Shown: positions 24,970-34,770, counted from the stretch's first letter. The stretch is 64,000 nt of DNA from CAYJKB01 sp964370625 (GCA_964370625.1 CAYJKB010000003.1:35755-99754), one strand, 5' to 3'. Notes: generated by a model not told the origin, from the sequence alone. Numbers and translations are program-made.

Positions 24970-27900
24970 TTAATGTAAAGTATATAAGATTTTTGCAATT
25001 TCTCCACGTGTGATATTATTCATAGGTAAAATTGTTCCATCTGGATATCCACCGATATATCCTAATGATACTAATGTTTCTACATAAGGATAGCTCCAAC
25101 TTGGTACATTTCCACTATCCGTTGCTGTAAGTTCAGAAATTTCATAACCTTTTTCTATAGTTTTACCTATAACTGTCATAACTTCTGCACGAGTAATATT
25201 ATTTGTTGGATTAAACATCATTTCACCAGTTGCAGTATTAAGACTTCCTGTCATAATTCCATTTGCATAAACAGCTTTCACGCTATCTAATGCCCAAGAT
25301 GGAATTTTATCAGCATCAATTACATCTAAAGTCATTTCAGTTGGAACTTCAAGCTGTAAATATCTCGCCATAATTACTGCAAATTCTGCACGAGTTAAAT
25401 TTCTTGATGGATTAAAATAATATTGTCCATCAGAAACTGACCCTGTGATTATTCCTTGTTCAGCCACAAAATTCACATATCCTTCTGACCAATGTGAAGC
25501 TGTATCTGCAAAAGCTTTATAATTACTTTGCCCTGCTTTAATTTCTAAGCTTTCAGTAGAAATATTTCCAGAATTATCATAAGCTGTCACAGTGATTCTG
25601 TGAATTCCATCTGATAATGCACCTTGTGAGCTTGTCGGAAATTCAATTTGTTGCACAGGCTGTGGAATAGGTTCTGTCGGAACTGGATCTGGTGTAGGTG
25701 TTGGCTCTACTGGTTCTGGTTCTACTGGCTCTGGATTTACAACAACCGGAGGCTCTGTAGTGTCAGTTGGTTCTGTAGTATCGGCTGGCTCAGTTGGTTG
25801 CTCAGGATCTGTAACTACAGTTTCAGGGTCTTGAACTGTGTTTCTGTGTTCAGCTGATGCTGTATCTGTGATTACTTGTTCACCTTCTTCTGGCACTATA
25901 GGAAGTGGTGCTACTGTGACCTTCACAGATAAATTTCCTGTTTTTGTGTCATAAGAATAATTTGTGATTTTTTCACCGTCTAAATATACATTTAGATTTT
26001 CATTTTCAATAAATACAGCTCCATTTTCGTCTGTCACTTTAAAATTGGCTGTATAACTTTGTCCATTATCAATATTTACAGAAGTTTGTGTAGTTGTTAA
26101 TAGTGGAGCAATATCATCATAACTTTCAGTCAATAATGCTGAAATATTGTCAATTTGAATTTGTCCTGTAGTTTGTTCTTCAAGTGTAATGTCAAAACCT
26201 TTAAAGTTTACAGCATATTCAGGTAAAACAGCTGAATAATATATGTATCCATCATTTTCATTCCCTTGTACAAGTTCAAGTTGCAGTGGAACTGCATTAA
26301 CATCTGTAAAGTTCGCTGTGATACTTGCAATATTATCAGATTTCACATATATTCCAAACGTTTTATATTCTGGTGCTATATATATTTCTTTATTAGTTAA
26401 ATTAATTTTATCCGTATTTTCATAAGAAATCACACCATTTGACATTCCATAAAGTACATTTGACAAGTCATTCGATGTACTTAGTGTTCCGCCATTAACT
26501 GTAAATTCTAATACTTCATCTTCAAAACCTTCTATGATATTTACATCAGTTTGTTCTGATAATCCAACTGATACAGAAATTGTATCTTTTGCACTGCCAT
26601 AATTTACAGTTATGCTTCCGTCAGCAGGGACACTGCCTGCTGTAAATAATCCATTCTCATCAATTGTGCCAATATTGCCTTGTACACTCCAAGTATAACT
26701 TTTGTCTACACTTGCAACATATTTATCACGATAGCTTGCTGTGGCTGATAAATCATAGCTTTTACCTGTACCTAGTGATAAACTTGTTATTGCTTTATCA
26801 GTTTCATCAGTTAGCATTGAAATTTTTTCTACTTTTTCCATAACAGTTATTTGTTCTGTACCTGTTACACCATTTGCAGAAGCTGAAACTGTGATTACAC
26901 CTGTTTTATCTGCTGTGAGCACTCCATTTTCTGTGATAGTCGCAGATCCATTTTCAACATCATATGTAACATCTTGTGGTGGTGTAACACTGTTAAAATT
27001 CGCATCAGTTGCTTTAACTGTTAAATTTACACTTGCATGAGGTAACATTGTGTATGTATTTGGATAGATATGTAATTTGTCAATTTGATTACTTGGCATC
27101 GTATTATTTACTAAATAAATGAAGTTTGCACTTTTGCGAAGCACTCCGTCAGAGGGCAAATTAAGCGTAGTAAGAAGGCTATCTCCTGGAAGTTGTGCCA
27201 CCATTACAGATGATCCACCACCATCTAAGTTAATAGCAGTTACACAACCTATGCTTTTCATATATAAAGCAAGGTCTAAAAGTCCGATACCGTCAGAATT
27301 TCCTTTTCCACGTCCATCAACTTCAACTAAGACAACACTTCCATCAGCTTTCACACCAACAGCTGTTCTCGGTTGTTCTGTAGTGCCATGGTTATTTGCA
27401 TTTCCATTTTCAACTAAGACTTCTTTGCCACCTATAGCATAGATAACTTCTGTCCATTCTGGATTATTTGTGCTAACTGTGAGTGTTACATTATCGCCTA
27501 CATTAAATTCTGGAAAACGTTCTATAGGTCCTGAATTTGACACACATAATACCATTTGATTTTCAGCAATAGGCTGTGATTGATTTGTTTCGTACACACT
27601 TACAACTTTTAGATTAACTGTGCCACCTACTGTAACTGGTGTATCATCAACTCGTTCAAATAAAATATTTTTTCCGCTTGCTGATAATCTTGTCTCGTTA
27701 TAATAATTATGATCTAACAAATAGATGCCACTTGTAGTTCTAGTTTTATTAAAATAATCTACTGTAACATAGTCTACACCATTAGAAAGAAGCATACCAA
27801 ATGTAGGCTTACCTATAACAGCACTTCCATCTGCTTTAAAACCTACAGCAGACTGCCAAGCATCTGACGATGTAAGCACTCCTTCATTAATTACAAGCCC

Positions 27901-28251
27901 TACAGGAACACCAGTGTCTGTGGAATAATAATCTCCATTTATCCCTGCAATCACTTGTTTCCCTGTACCTTCAATATCTTTTGCATATTCAATAATGGTA
28001 TCTCTGCTTACAATTTTATCACCATATCCAATCATTGGTGTAATATTTGCATTTGGTGAATATTCGATTACACGTATATTTTGTTCTCCAGCTGAACTTA
28101 CTGTAGATATATCACTATATGTAGTACCTTGTCCGATTTGGATTTCATGTTTATATTCTGTATGTAGATTATTTGCAAAAGCCACTTGTCCTGTAATTAA
28201 TGATGTGACAAGCAATGCTGATAATATTCTTTTAAATTTATTTGATTTCAT
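24970..28251 (-). CDS. Surface phosphodiester-glycosidase-like protein with Big and SLH domains
   Basis: 1093 residues, exported (signal peptide to about residue 26). Residues about 50-385 are a phosphodiester glycosidase (NAGPA) domain; the diagnostic block is AINLDGGGSS near 345, preceded by RTAVGVKADGSVVLVEVDG. This fold removes sugar from phosphodiester-linked GlcNAc. Ig-like Big domains follow (about 400-560), then beta-rich modules, a low-complexity Pro/Glu/Thr linker at about 810-870 and three SLH repeats at about 925-1093 (HWSEGYVNFVAEQGIITG and similar), which anchor to wall polysaccharide. It may trim wall polymer or glycan decorations. Monocistronic; the largest surface protein here. 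Confidence 0.85.
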   Translation of the reverse strand: MKSNKFKRILSALLVTSLITGQVAFANNLHTEYKHEIQIGQGTTYSDISTVSSAGEQNIRVIEYSPNANITPMIGYGDKIVSRDTIIEYAKDIEGTGKQVIAGINGDYYSTDTGVPVGLVINEGVLTSSDAWQSAVGFKADGSAVIGKPTFGMLLSNGVDYVTVDYFNKTRTTSGIYLLDHNYYNETRLSASGKNILFERVDDTPVTVGGTVNLKVVSVYETNQSQPIAENQMVLCVSNSGPIERFPEFNVGDNVTLTVSTNNPEWTEVIYAIGGKEVLVENGNANNHGTTEQPRTAVGVKADGSVVLVEVDGRGKGNSDGIGLLDLALYMKSIGCVTAINLDGGGSSVMVAQLPGDSLLTTLNLPSDGVLRKSANFIYLVNNTMPSNQIDKLHIYPNTYTMLPHASVNLTVKATDANFNSVTPPQDVTYDVENGSATITENGVLTADKTGVITVSASANGVTGTEQITVMEKVEKISMLTDETDKAITSLSLGTGKSYDLSATASYRDKYVASVDKSYTWSVQGNIGTIDENGLFTAGSVPADGSITVNYGSAKDTISVSVGLSEQTDVNIIEGFEDEVLEFTVNGGTLSTSNDLSNVLYGMSNGVISYENTDKINLTNKEIYIAPEYKTFGIYVKSDNIASITANFTDVNAVPLQLELVQGNENDGYIYYSAVLPEYAVNFKGFDITLEEQTTGQIQIDNISALLTESYDDIAPLLTTTQTSVNIDNGQSYTANFKVTDENGAVFIENENLNVYLDGEKITNYSYDTKTGNLSVKVTVAPLPIVPEEGEQVITDTASAEHRNTVQDPETVVTDPEQPTEPADTTEPTDTTEPPVVVNPEPVEPEPVEPTPTPDPVPTEPIPQPVQQIEFPTSSQGALSDGIHRITVTAYDNSGNISTESLEIKAGQSNYKAFADTASHWSEGYVNFVAEQGIITGSVSDGQYYFNPSRNLTRAEFAVIMARYLQLEVPTEMTLDVIDADKIPSWALDSVKAVYANGIMTGSLNTATGEMMFNPTNNITRAEVMTVIGKTIEKGYEISELTATDSGNVPSWSYPYVETLVSLGYIGGYPDGTILPMNNITRGEIAKILYTLH

Positions 28252-28517
28252 TTACTTCCTCCAATTTTTTATAAAGCGAATTTATGCTAATACATATCAG
28301 TTTAACAAAATTCTAGCTTCAATGCAATGAAAAAAATGTAAACAATCTTAAGTAATCTTTACCATTTTAATAAAAATATGTTATGCTAGACTTTTATTAT
28401 GTTATGTTCTATAATATAATTAGTATTTATGTGCAATTATTCTTATTATTAATATATAGTACATTAATCTAATAGTTTTTGTGCACAATTTTTACACCTT
28501 GAAAAGGAGAAATGTCT
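28252..28517. other. AT-rich divergent intergenic region
   Basis: About 265 bases between two divergent genes. For the plus-strand gene TAGACT (28387-28392), a 17-bp spacer and TATAAT (28410-28415) form a plausible promoter. No convincing promoter was chosen for the SLH gene, and no hairpin or ORF stands out. Confidence 0.45.
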
Positions 28518-29432
28518 ATGCCGTCACTTGTAACACATCATCATTTTGCAATTACAGCACTGAAAAATTCCCCTGCATACATTAAAGCTTGTGTCACTGA
28601 AAATCCACAAATTTTCAGATGGGGTGCACAAGGTCCTGATATTATGTATTTCCATAATGCACCTATGAAAAGTAAAATAGCTGATATAGGTGGCATTTTT
28701 CATTCTGACAAAACATATAAGAGTATAAAAACACTAACTTCTATAGCTCGTGAAATAAACGACCCTACATTATTAATATATTTATTAGGCTATATATGTC
28801 ATTATGTTCTTGATAGTTCAGCTCACCCTTATGTAAATTATGTAACTAAGCATAAGATGGGTGATTACTTCGGATTATCTGAACCTGCTTTGCATAGATT
28901 ATGTGAAAGTGAAATAGATGCTATGGTTATTACGAATTTTATAACTGGCGATCAACACACTTATGAAGCTTTTAAGCTGTTACATTATAATAAAGAAGAT
29001 GCCTATACCATTGGTGAACTATATTCAAAGACAGCTTGGGAAGTGTATGGAATAAAAATTTCAGCTTCTCAAATTGCTAAATCTATGAAATCTATGAAAA
29101 ATGTCTATTCCTTTCTCCATGATGAGACGGGAAAACGTATACAACAGCTACGTGCTGTTGAAAAAACAATTAATCAACGTGGAATGTTATATACATTAGT
29201 TCGTCCAATTAAATCATTAGAATGTGATGCAGCAAATTTAAAGCATGATACATGGTATGATGCAAATAAACCAAACATTCCTAAAACAGATAGTATATTT
29301 GAAATTTTAGATGAAAATATTAATACAGCAACTAGGCTTATGTCATTGATTTATGATGTCTATCACAAAAACCATGAATTATCTGAAGTATTTTTTGGCT
29401 ATGATTTTTTAGGAAATCCTGTAAATTGTTAA
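28518..29432 (+). CDS. Zinc-dependent phospholipase C family protein
   Basis: 304 residues from the ATG at 28518, which has AAAGGAG at 8 bases; an ATG six bases earlier is too close to it. The sequence follows the zinc-dependent phospholipase C/S1-P1 nuclease-like pattern: an early His-rich segment (THHHFAITAL), FRWGAQGPDIMYFH, and the helix LLGYICHYVLDSSAHPYVNY with zinc-ligand His and Asp. There is no signal peptide, so this subgroup is probably cytoplasmic or non-classically located. Substrate unproven. Followed by a peptidase gene about 100 bases downstream. Confidence 0.82.
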   Translation: MPSLVTHHHFAITALKNSPAYIKACVTENPQIFRWGAQGPDIMYFHNAPMKSKIADIGGIFHSDKTYKSIKTLTSIAREINDPTLLIYLLGYICHYVLDSSAHPYVNYVTKHKMGDYFGLSEPALHRLCESEIDAMVITNFITGDQHTYEAFKLLHYNKEDAYTIGELYSKTAWEVYGIKISASQIAKSMKSMKNVYSFLHDETGKRIQQLRAVEKTINQRGMLYTLVRPIKSLECDAANLKHDTWYDANKPNIPKTDSIFEILDENINTATRLMSLIYDVYHKNHELSEVFFGYDFLGNPVNC

Positions 29433-29532
29433 CAAATATGAGAAAGACTTGACAAATTACAAAATTCAGTTTATTATTAATCTTGTTGTTACCGTTTTGT
29501 AACTTATCATTTTAAAAGGAGTGTTCGTAAAG

Positions 29533-31152
29533 TTGAGTCGTTTTTCAATTAGCAAAGATAAACTAAAGCATTTAGCGCTTGTCGCAAAAATTAATGCCAA
29601 AAGAGCTTTCGCAAAAACATTTGGTGGTTTATTACGCCTTAAACTCACTAGCATAATTTTAAGTATTTTAACAAAAATAAAAAATATATGTAAAACTATA
29701 TTTTCTTTCTTATTTTCAGCACTTTGGCTTGCTGTATTATTCACACATTCAAAACTATCAAGAATTTTTACACCTTTAGTTCAAGGCTTTAATGATAAAG
29801 TTCAGCCTAGACTTTGGTCGATATCATCTAAGCTTCATGAATTTAAACCTTCAAGGCTTACTATGGCATCAGCATGTTTTACACTTGTACTTGCTTTTTA
29901 TGCTGTGTCTATCTGCAATGTTGGATTACTTGTTAAAGTTAATGGACAAGTTATAGGTTATGTTGAAAATGAAGAACAAATCGAAGCTGTTATAGCTGAA
30001 ATTGAAAATAAATCATCTGAAGTTTTAGGCACACCTTATACTCTTGATGCAGATATTGAATATTCTTTAGTTTTCGCTTCTGATGATGAATACTTATCAC
30101 ATGAAGAAACAAGTATCATCTTAAGTGAAAATGTTAATGACATTGCAAACCTTGCTGTTGTTACAATTGATGGCCAAGTGATTGGTGCTTTATCAAATAG
30201 TGCTGACGCATATAATGTAATTGAGCAAATCAAATTAGACCGAGTTGACGGTGACACAGATGCTCAAATTGAATTTGTTCAAGATATTAAAGTTGAAACA
30301 ATGCAAACTTCTGTAACTATGATGATTACTGAAGATCAATTGTATGAACGTTTAAATGCTACTTCTCAAGGAGAGCACATTTATCAAGTTAAATCTGGTG
30401 ATACAATTTCTCAAATTGCTAATGATTATGAAATGAATACTTCTGAAGTTTTAGCTTTAAACCCTGAAGTTGATTCTGATAAAATTAAAATTGGTCAAGA
30501 ACTTGTAGTTTCTGCTGCAGTTCCTACTTTGTCTGCTAAAGTAACTCGTGAAATCGAATACACAGAAACTATCCCTTATGAAACTGTTAAAGAAGATAAT
30601 GACGATATGGTATTAAATTCTAAAAAAACGGTTCAACAAGGTTCTGAAGGTTCTGCTACAATTGAAGCTCAAGTAGTTTCTATTGATGGGGTTGAAGTTG
30701 AAAGAGTTATCACAAGTCGTGTTGTTTTAGAAGAACCAACAACAGAAATCGTTGAAGTTGGAACAAAAGTTGTTCCTCATATCGGTACTGGTGATTTCCT
30801 TCGTCCTTTCGGTGGCACAATGTCATCTGACTATGGCTGGCGTTCTCGAGGTTATCACACAGGTGTTGACTTTGCAGGTCCATCAGGTAGCACAATTGTA
30901 GCTGCTGATAATGGTAGGGTTGTATTCTCTGGTTGGTATGGCGGTTATGGTAACTGTGTAATTATCGATCATGGTAATGGAATTGAAACACTTTATGCAC
31001 ACAACACTCAAAACTCTGTTTCTGTAGGTCAAGTAGTTGAACGAGGTCAAAAGATTGCTACTGTCGGAAGCACAGGAAATAGTACAGGTCCTCATCTTCA
31101 CTTTGAAGTACGTGTAAATGGTAATCACGTAAACCCTTGGAACTATCTATAA
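29533..31152 (+). CDS. Membrane-anchored LysM-G5-M23 peptidase
   Basis: 539 residues from a TTG at 29533 (AAAAGGAG 11 bases upstream; a GTG at 29521 overlaps that site). Domains in order: a basic cytoplasmic N-terminus, hydrophobic stretches at about 55-80 and 115-135, a strand-rich region, LysM at about 285-330 (IYQVKSGDTISQIANDY), G5 (VTREIEYTETIPYETVKED onwards) and M23 endopeptidase in the last 125 residues with zinc ligands in HTGVD and HLH (GPHLHFEV). It cleaves peptide cross-links in peptidoglycan. The M23 motifs are intact, so activity is expected, in growth or sporulation remodelling. Confidence 0.88.
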   Translation: MSRFSISKDKLKHLALVAKINAKRAFAKTFGGLLRLKLTSIILSILTKIKNICKTIFSFLFSALWLAVLFTHSKLSRIFTPLVQGFNDKVQPRLWSISSKLHEFKPSRLTMASACFTLVLAFYAVSICNVGLLVKVNGQVIGYVENEEQIEAVIAEIENKSSEVLGTPYTLDADIEYSLVFASDDEYLSHEETSIILSENVNDIANLAVVTIDGQVIGALSNSADAYNVIEQIKLDRVDGDTDAQIEFVQDIKVETMQTSVTMMITEDQLYERLNATSQGEHIYQVKSGDTISQIANDYEMNTSEVLALNPEVDSDKIKIGQELVVSAAVPTLSAKVTREIEYTETIPYETVKEDNDDMVLNSKKTVQQGSEGSATIEAQVVSIDGVEVERVITSRVVLEEPTTEIVEVGTKVVPHIGTGDFLRPFGGTMSSDYGWRSRGYHTGVDFAGPSGSTIVAADNGRVVFSGWYGGYGNCVIIDHGNGIETLYAHNTQNSVSVGQVVERGQKIATVGSTGNSTGPHLHFEVRVNGNHVNPWNYL

Positions 31153-31161
31153 TATAAACTT

Positions 31162-31196
31162 AAAGCCTATGTGATTTATCTCACATAGGCTTTTTT
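31162..31196 (+). terminator. Intrinsic terminator after the M23 peptidase gene
   Basis: AAAGCCTATGTGA (31162-31174) pairs with TCACATAGGCTTT (31181-31193), followed by TTT. Confidence 0.92.
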
Positions 31197-31211
31197 ACTT
31201 GGGATATATAA

Positions 31212-31244
31212 TATGGGGTATGACATATTCCGTCACACCCCATA
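31212..31244 (-). terminator. Hairpin at the end of the acpS-alr-mazF operon
   Basis: TATGGGGTATGAC (31212-31224) pairs with GTCACACCCCATA (31232-31244), with one wobble. Confidence 0.6.
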
Positions 31245-31302
31245 ACAAATTTTAATTTTATATATAGCTGTGATAAATTATTATTCGTACAGCCTATTAA
31301 AT

Positions 31303-31923
31303 CTATGATAAAGTATAATTACCATTCACTAAAATAGTAGCTTCTGATGTGGCTGTAATACCTTTATCTTTTATTGTTATAATATATAAATTATTTTTAT
31401 CAAGTTCGCTTCCACCCTTAAGTTCAGAACCTGATGATAGATTTATAATACCTGTCCCAGATGGTGCATAACAATCAGCTGTACCAATTCGAAGCAATAC
31501 TTCTGTACCAACTTCAGCTTTAAGTGTTTGCCCATTTGTAAGTGTTATAACTTGCCAAGATAGAGGTGCTTCAGAAATTGTGCCACCTCTTTCAACAACA
31601 GCATCAGCTACTTTATCTATGAATTCGGGGTCGTTTGCAAGTTTTGTTATAGAAGTTTCAAATTGTGCAATCTTAGAATCTAATTCATTTGCAAAGTTTG
31701 TCATTTGGCTTTCAAGTTCAGATGAATATTCTGTAGATAGATTGTCTGCAATTTTGCCAGCTTCTGTTACAGCTTGTTCTTTAAGCACATTATTTATGTA
31801 GCTAACTGTTACTAGTGGGTCTTCTTCTGTACCATAACCATTAGTTGCTATAGCCACATAACCTGTAACCAACATTCCAACAAGCAAAAATGCCCCTGTA
31901 GAGATTATAAACTTCCTGTTCAT
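31303..31923 (-). CDS. Membrane-anchored coiled-coil protein, unknown function
   Basis: 206 residues from the ATG at 31923 (GGAGG 9 bases upstream). One N-terminal transmembrane helix (about 5-26), then a predicted coiled coil (about 40-110, with ESQMTNFANELDSKIAQFE), and a C-terminal beta-rich domain (about 120-206: VITLTNGQTLKAEVGTEVLL, then YAPSGTGIINLSSGSEL). The C-terminal domain recurs in clostridial exported proteins without a named function. It starts one base after the mazF stop, so the two are coupled. Not recognised as a named gene. Confidence 0.7.
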   Translation of the reverse strand: MNRKFIISTGAFLLVGMLVTGYVAIATNGYGTEEDPLVTVSYINNVLKEQAVTEAGKIADNLSTEYSSELESQMTNFANELDSKIAQFETSITKLANDPEFIDKVADAVVERGGTISEAPLSWQVITLTNGQTLKAEVGTEVLLRIGTADCYAPSGTGIINLSSGSELKGGSELDKNNLYIITIKDKGITATSEATILVNGNYTLS

Positions 31924-31924
31924 T

Positions 31925-32299
31925 TCAAAAATCCTCCAATTTAATTTCTTGCGATAGTCCAAAGCTAATTGCTAAAGCTTCATCAACTTTTTGCATACAT
32001 GGCCTATCTAATACTCCCATTTTTTCTTTTAACCTTTTTTTGTCAATTGTTCTTATCTGTTCCATTAATACAACAGAATCTTTTGTAAGTCCAAAGTTTT
32101 GCGCAGAAAGTTCTATATGTGTAGGCATTTTTGCTTTGTTAATTTGTGATGTAATGGCAGCTGCAATAACAGTAGGGCTATGTTTGTTTCCAACATTGTT
32201 TTGAACTATTAAAACAGGTCTTATGCCACCTTGTTCACTACCCACAACAGGACTTAAATCTGCATAGTAAATTTCGCCTCTCTTGATATTATTATTCAC
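31925..32299 (-). CDS. mazF: MazF/PemK-type endoribonuclease
   Basis: About 124 residues from a GTG at 32299 (GGAG 10 bases upstream; a GTG at 32308 is one base from that site). Family blocks: RGEIYYADLSPVVGSEQGG (substrate loop and catalytic Arg region), RPVLIVQNNVGN, and the Thr-bearing IAAAITSQ, then LDRPCMQKVDEAL. It cuts mRNA at short motifs. The CopG/MazE-type antitoxin gene usually found between alr and mazF in Firmicutes is missing: only about 140 non-coding bases separate mazF from alr. Confidence 0.92.
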   Translation of the reverse strand: MNNNIKRGEIYYADLSPVVGSEQGGIRPVLIVQNNVGNKHSPTVIAAAITSQINKAKMPTHIELSAQNFGLTKDSVVLMEQIRTIDKKRLKEKMGVLDRPCMQKVDEALAISFGLSQEIKLEDF

Positions 32300-32447
32300 A
32301 TTATTCACGCTCCGATGGAAATTAGGCTTTATATAAGCTTATTTTTCCCACAAAGACAATAGTTTTAGTCATAATTCTAAAAATATATCTTAGAAAATTT
32401 TGCTTTCAAACTATTATATTCAAATTTAGTGAATAATGTACGTGGTA

Positions 32448-33593
32448 TCAGTATTGTTTTTTGTAAATTTTTGCAACTCTACGGCTGAGTGCACATAAAA
32501 TTTCATATGTAATTGTACCAGCACGTTTTGCTAAATCATCTGCATGATTTTCATTTTCTTCACTACCAAAAATAACAACCTCGTCACCTTTACAAATTTG
32601 ATTATCTTCAGTATAAATATCAGTTAAATCAATCATGCACATATCCATACAAATTCTACCGACTACAGGTGCTTTTTTGCCAGCTACTGTAAAGTAAAGT
32701 CCCTCTCCTCCACATGCACGAAGTAATCCATCTGCATATCCAATGGTAATTACAGCTATTTTGCTATCTCTGTCAAAAGTATGCGAAAATCCATAACTTA
32801 TGCTTTCGCCTTTTTTAACATCTTTAACCTGAGCAACTCTTGCTTTAAATGTAAGTGGTGGGATAAGTCCGATACTATCCTCTAAATCAAAATCTGGTGT
32901 ATGTCCATACAAGACAATTCCAGCACGAACCATATCCATATGCATGTGTTTATATTGTAACAGAGCACCACTATTTGCACAATGGCAAAATTTCATTTTA
33001 ATGCCTTTTTGTTCTAATTCATCACATACTGAAAGAAATTTATTGAATTGAGCATGTGTTTTTTCTGCACTTACAACTTCATCAGCCACAGCAAAATGAG
33101 TATATAAGCCTTCAATGGATATGCCTTTCATTTTATTAATTTCAACTATGTCGTTTATTGCATTATCAAAATTAAAACCTAACCTATTCATTCCAGTGTC
33201 TACTTTAATATGAACTCTTACAGTTTTATTTAAATTTTGACAAATTGCTGATAAAAATTTTGCACTCTTAATGTCAAAAACTGAAATTGTAATATTTTGA
33301 GAGATTAACATTCCAATACTCTCATCATCAAAATATCCTAAAAGTAATATGTTTGCAGTTATTCCACTTTGACGAAGTTCTAATGCTTCATCAAATGTTG
33401 CAACTGCGAAATATCCTGCACCAGCATCTTGAAGTGCATGTGCAACTCTTGTACTACCATGTCCATAAGCATCTGCTTTTATAACACATAATACCTCTTT
33501 TGCATTAACTGAACTTTTAATTTTATTATAATTCGATACAATTTCATCTAAATCTATTTCTGCCCAAACCCTATTGCTTAGTATATTATTCAT
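32448..33593 (-). CDS. alr: Alanine racemase
   Basis: 381 residues, the standard length. The PLP-lysine block VIKADAYGHG is at about 38-47 and the catalytic Tyr region ISYGFSHTF at about 268. It interconverts L- and D-alanine for peptidoglycan. Its ATG overlaps the stop of the lipoprotein gene (TAATG). In Clostridioides difficile an alr gene (alr2) is paired with the germination lipoprotein gene gerS; the same pairing here hints that this could be a sporulation-associated racemase rather than the housekeeping one. Confident on activity, tentative on role. Confidence 0.95.
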   Translation of the reverse strand: MNNILSNRVWAEIDLDEIVSNYNKIKSSVNAKEVLCVIKADAYGHGSTRVAHALQDAGAGYFAVATFDEALELRQSGITANILLLGYFDDESIGMLISQNITISVFDIKSAKFLSAICQNLNKTVRVHIKVDTGMNRLGFNFDNAINDIVEINKMKGISIEGLYTHFAVADEVVSAEKTHAQFNKFLSVCDELEQKGIKMKFCHCANSGALLQYKHMHMDMVRAGIVLYGHTPDFDLEDSIGLIPPLTFKARVAQVKDVKKGESISYGFSHTFDRDSKIAVITIGYADGLLRACGGEGLYFTVAGKKAPVVGRICMDMCMIDLTDIYTEDNQICKGDEVVIFGSEENENHADDLAKRAGTITYEILCALSRRVAKIYKKQY

Positions 33594-34183
33594 TAATTAG
33601 TATTCTCCAAAAAAGTAAAATTTTCAAATTGTATATCAAGTAACATCTGCCCATTTAAATAAATTTCTGCATTTATTAATTGAAATTCTTCATCAAAATA
33701 AATGTCTTTAATATATTCCCCATAATCATTTTCGCCAATAAATCTTGTATAAATAATAGTTTTATCATCTTCTTTATGTTGCGAAACAATTTCACTGTGT
33801 AATGTTTTAATATCATCTATCAATGCAGAAATTACATCTACCGGCGTAAAACCATAAATATCTGGCATAGCTGTTTCAAGGCTGGTCTTTCCAAATTCCA
33901 CCACAGAACCGCTATCATCTTTTGATATTTTCACACTTATATCTGAAATTTCATCGGGCGAATTTATTACAAGTATATCTTCAGCATCCTTATTATATGT
34001 AAATTCCACACCATAAACCAGAACATTTGTACCTAAATTCGATGTAATTTCAGCATTAGTTGTAAAAAAAGGTATTTCGTTATATTGTGTAGTTATATCA
34101 AATAATGCATCATCTTCGTTTTGACAGGCAGTTAATAACATAAAACATACAATAAAACACAAAATTAAAACTCTTTTTAGCAT
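33593..34183 (-). CDS. Lipoprotein, possibly GerS-like
   Basis: 196 residues from the ATG at 34183 (GGAGG 7 bases upstream). A signal peptide ends in the lipobox LLTAC. The mature part alternates strands and suggests a LolA/LolB-like beta sheet (FIGENDYGEYIKDIYFD and LINAEIYLNGQMLLDIQFEN). The position directly before alr, with overlapping stop and start, mirrors the gerS-alr2 pair of C. difficile, where GerS assists the cortex amidase CwlD during spore formation. The functional link is inferred from position and lipoprotein architecture; sequence identity cannot be measured here. Confidence 0.65.
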   Translation of the reverse strand: MLKRVLILCFIVCFMLLTACQNEDDALFDITTQYNEIPFFTTNAEITSNLGTNVLVYGVEFTYNKDAEDILVINSPDEISDISVKISKDDSGSVVEFGKTSLETAMPDIYGFTPVDVISALIDDIKTLHSEIVSQHKEDDKTIIYTRFIGENDYGEYIKDIYFDEEFQLINAEIYLNGQMLLDIQFENFTFLENTN

Positions 34184-34243
34184 TTTCTCACCTCCAACAT
34201 ACAATTATAATATTATATGTTCGAAAAGTGAAATTTAGAACTT

Positions 34244-34588
34244 TTAAAAGATTATAACAGTGGCTGTAGCGTATCTGTCAGAATGTGCGATAGATAGCTG
34301 ACTTATAATTTCTCCTACACCATGAAAATCAATATAAGGTTTGCCCATTTTATCATGTAAAATTTCAACATCTACAAGCGAAGTTCCTGAAAGACCTGTT
34401 CCTAAAGCTTTCAAAAAAGCTTCTTTTGCACAAAAAAGTCCTGCTGCTGTACGATATCGGTTATATCTATGGCTATCAATATACTTGATTTCATTTTCTG
34501 TAAAAACTTTTTTAGCAAAATCAGGCTTTTCCATAGCTTTTTCCATTCGAGAAACTTCTAGTATATCTGTCCCTAAACCTCTAATCAT
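34244..34588 (-). CDS. acpS: Holo-[acyl-carrier-protein] synthase
   Basis: 114 residues from the ATG at 34588 with GAGG 8 bases upstream. Motifs: GLGTDILEVSRMEKAM (metal-binding Asp) and FCAKEAFLKALGTGL (catalytic Glu/Lys), then IAHSDRYATATVI. It transfers 4'-phosphopantetheine from CoA to acyl carrier protein. It opens the acpS-lipoprotein-alr-mazF-membrane protein operon behind a strong promoter. Confidence 0.95.
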   Translation of the reverse strand: MIRGLGTDILEVSRMEKAMEKPDFAKKVFTENEIKYIDSHRYNRYRTAAGLFCAKEAFLKALGTGLSGTSLVDVEILHDKMGKPYIDFHGVGEIISQLSIAHSDRYATATVIIF

Positions 34589-34631
34589 TGTATTCACCTC
34601 TATTTATTAATTTATATATTAATACTATTTT

Positions 34632-34660
34632 ATTATATATGAGTATTGCTAACAAGTCAA
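34632..34660 (-). promoter_or_regulatory. Promoter of the acpS operon
   Basis: On the minus strand TTGACT (34660-34655), 17-bp spacer, TATAAT (34637-34632). Confidence 0.8.
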
Positions 34661-34770
34661 TTTTTTGTAATATTATTTTTAGTAACATATTGTAAATTTT
34701 TACACATAAATACAAAAAGTATACTTTTTCATTTTAAGCTATTTTTTATTCATTTTTTTAAATATTTTAC

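Noticed and set aside
32300..32447. A hidden antitoxin gene between alr and mazF.
   Set aside because: The gap is too short and holds no open frame of useful size on the minus strand.
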